In this document: in pieces, positions 48,906 through 49,720 of the stretch
Layout of the letters: each line of letters begins with the position of its first letter
Position numbering within the stretch: the first letter of the stretch is position 1
Assembly: GCF_009602465.1 (NCBI RefSeq)
Contig: NZ_WBKP01000025.1
Coordinates: 1 to 49,720 of the forward strand
From: Cumulibacter manganitolerans
GTDB lineage: Bacteria; Actinomycetota; Actinomycetes; Mycobacteriales; Antricoccaceae
DNA: 49,720 bases
Direction of reading: 5' to 3'
Translations under genes and position numbers: made by a program
The notes under the pieces: generated by a model
What the model saw: only the letters and a program-made list of their open reading frames with translations
What the model was told of the DNA's origin: nothing
The model's database searches: none

Positions 48906-49646
48906 GTGCTGGTTCTGACCCATGGATCGCCCGCGAACGACGCGCAGCGCGGCGTCTTCGCCGTTCTGCACAACCTCGGTCTCGGCGCGGAGGGGCGCCG
49001 CGGCGTGGTCGTGCTCGGTGACGGCTTCGAGCGCTTCGGGCCCATCGCCGGCGTGATCTGCACCCCCGAGGGGATGGCGGTGCTCTCGGTGCACGAGGTA
49101 TCCGGCGCCGACGGGTACCTGTTCGCGCCGCTGCGCGGCACCTGGACCATCGGCGGCCGCCCCGCGAGCGTGGACGGCATCCAGGCCAACCCCGTGCAGG
49201 CGGTGGACGCCGCGCTGAAGAAGGTGGTCGCCGCGGTGCGCCGCGGCGGGCTCGACCCGGGGTACGTCCAGTCGATCCTGCTGGTCGCCGGGCCGGTCAC
49301 CGGCGTGGCGCAGCCCGAGACGGAGCGCGGCACGGGCGCCGTCGTCGCCGCCGCGCAGCGCGAGGCGATCGTCGAGGCGATCGACATCGCCACCACCAAC
49401 CGGCAGCCGGGTCTGCCGAGCACCTGGACCACCGCCGACCTCACCGGCATGCTCGAGGTGCTGGGCTTCGACTGCTCCGACCTCGACTCGCAGCTGCTGA
49501 CCGGCGAGGGCTTCCCGTACTCGCCGTACGTGCTGCGGCCGACGTCCGCCGACGACATCCCGTTCTCGCGCCCGGAGACCACCGCCGGCGCCACCCGCGC
49601 GCTGCGCTCGCACTCGCCGGTCTCCGGCGTGGTGCCGGTCGCCGGC
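48906..49646 (+). CDS. NERD-like hypothetical protein, 3' end missing
   Basis: GTG 48906 is preceded by GGAGGAG at 10 nt. About 247 residues are seen before an apparent junction near 49646; the frame itself stays open to the window end. GRRGVVVLGDGFERFGPIAGV, ICTPEGMAVLSVHEV and then WTIGGRPASVDGIQANPVQA resemble the NERD (nuclease-related) pattern of a strand ending in p-x-G-hydrophobic followed by an NPxxQ-like helix, but the catalytic Lys and Asp cannot be placed with confidence. It is the next gene after gatB with 30 bp between. The function is unknown. Confidence 0.55.
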
Positions 49647-49720
49647 GCGACCTCGTGCCCAAGGACACCAATCTGCTCGAGCAGTACGCCAGCTTCGGCG
49701 AGCTCGAGGCGGCGTGTGAG
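49646..49720 (+). mobile_element. putative IS21-type transposase fragment at the window edge
   Basis: In the frame one base earlier than the NERD-like gene the last 25 codons read RDLVPKDTNLLEQYASFGEL then EAACE. From memory this is like the segment following the DDE core in IS21/IstA transposases of actinobacteria (D/NLxxxYxSFxELxxAC). The entry is in the middle of a transposase gene with no IS end in front of it. It may be a truncated insertion or a mis-joined contig end. A plain frameshift within the NERD-like gene is the other possibility. Confidence 0.45.

Overview
This 49.7-kb window is GC-rich chromosomal DNA from an actinobacterium. The evidence is the base composition, many GTG starts, dense four-base ATGA/GTGA gene overlaps, and gene order that (from memory) matches two Mycobacterium-type blocks. 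The first is hisI-trpE-trp membrane protein-trpCBA-lgt-pyk-tesB-pdtaR-polA. The second is cysteine desulfurase-mnmA-metE-like-ligA-ACT-gatC-gatA-gatB. A DUF222/HNH gene, an ANTAR regulator and an LCP protein fit the same phylum. The genus cannot be named from what is seen.

Layout. 1-2280: the 3' end of an IS3-type transposase has landed in a DUF222/HNH endonuclease gene, followed by about 700 bp of degenerate direct repeats with no gene. 2281-5866: a Q/G/Y-rich four-helix membrane protein, then hisI, trpE and the trp-associated membrane protein. 5867-8895: an insert that splits the trp operon, holding a long palindrome, a hemerythrin gene with a frameshift, a lipoprotein, a 27-residue membrane peptide, a DUF6766 protein with a second frameshift, and a GNAT-Nudix fusion. 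8896-16133: trpCBA, lgt with a repeat-expanded tail, a methyltransferase, an ArsR-SRPBCC pair and pyk. 16161-19805 (minus strand): tesB, an aromatic amino acid decarboxylase-like enzyme, an LCP protein and a tRNA with anticodon CAA. 19904-30426: pdtaR, a complete branched-chain amino acid-type ABC transporter (livKHMGF), a GNAT protein, a hotdog thioesterase, polA and a GtrA protein. 30541-38078: an alpha/beta hydrolase, cysteine desulfurase, mnmA, a MetE-like protein, a tandem NTF2-like protein and ligA. 38082-43534: a likely acquired catabolic module (orphan LivK-type binding protein, AMP-forming ligase, SCP2-hydrolase fusion, divergent TetR, SnoaL-like protein). 43571-48875: an ACT protein, menA, and gatC-gatA-small membrane protein-gatB. 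48906-49720: a partial NERD-like gene that runs into a piece of what looks like an IS21-type transposase.

How the genes work together. The trp genes cover anthranilate synthase component I, indole-glycerol-phosphate synthase and tryptophan synthase; trpD, trpG and a TrpF/PriA function must lie elsewhere. Cysteine desulfurase and MnmA form a sulfur relay for tRNA 2-thiouridine. GatCAB makes Gln-tRNA and/or Asn-tRNA by transamidation. PolA and LigA both serve gap repair and Okazaki-fragment joining.

The most unusual points are: a dispersed repeat found both in the 1.6-2.0 kb intergenic region and, read through in frame, inside the lgt coding tail; a tRNA with a leucine anticodon but a short class I variable loop; the binding protein-ligase-SCP2/hydrolase-TetR-SnoaL module between ligA and the ACT-gatCAB block; and two apparent single-base losses in neighbouring genes. 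I found no CRISPR array, prophage, or recognisable defence or secondary-metabolite cluster.
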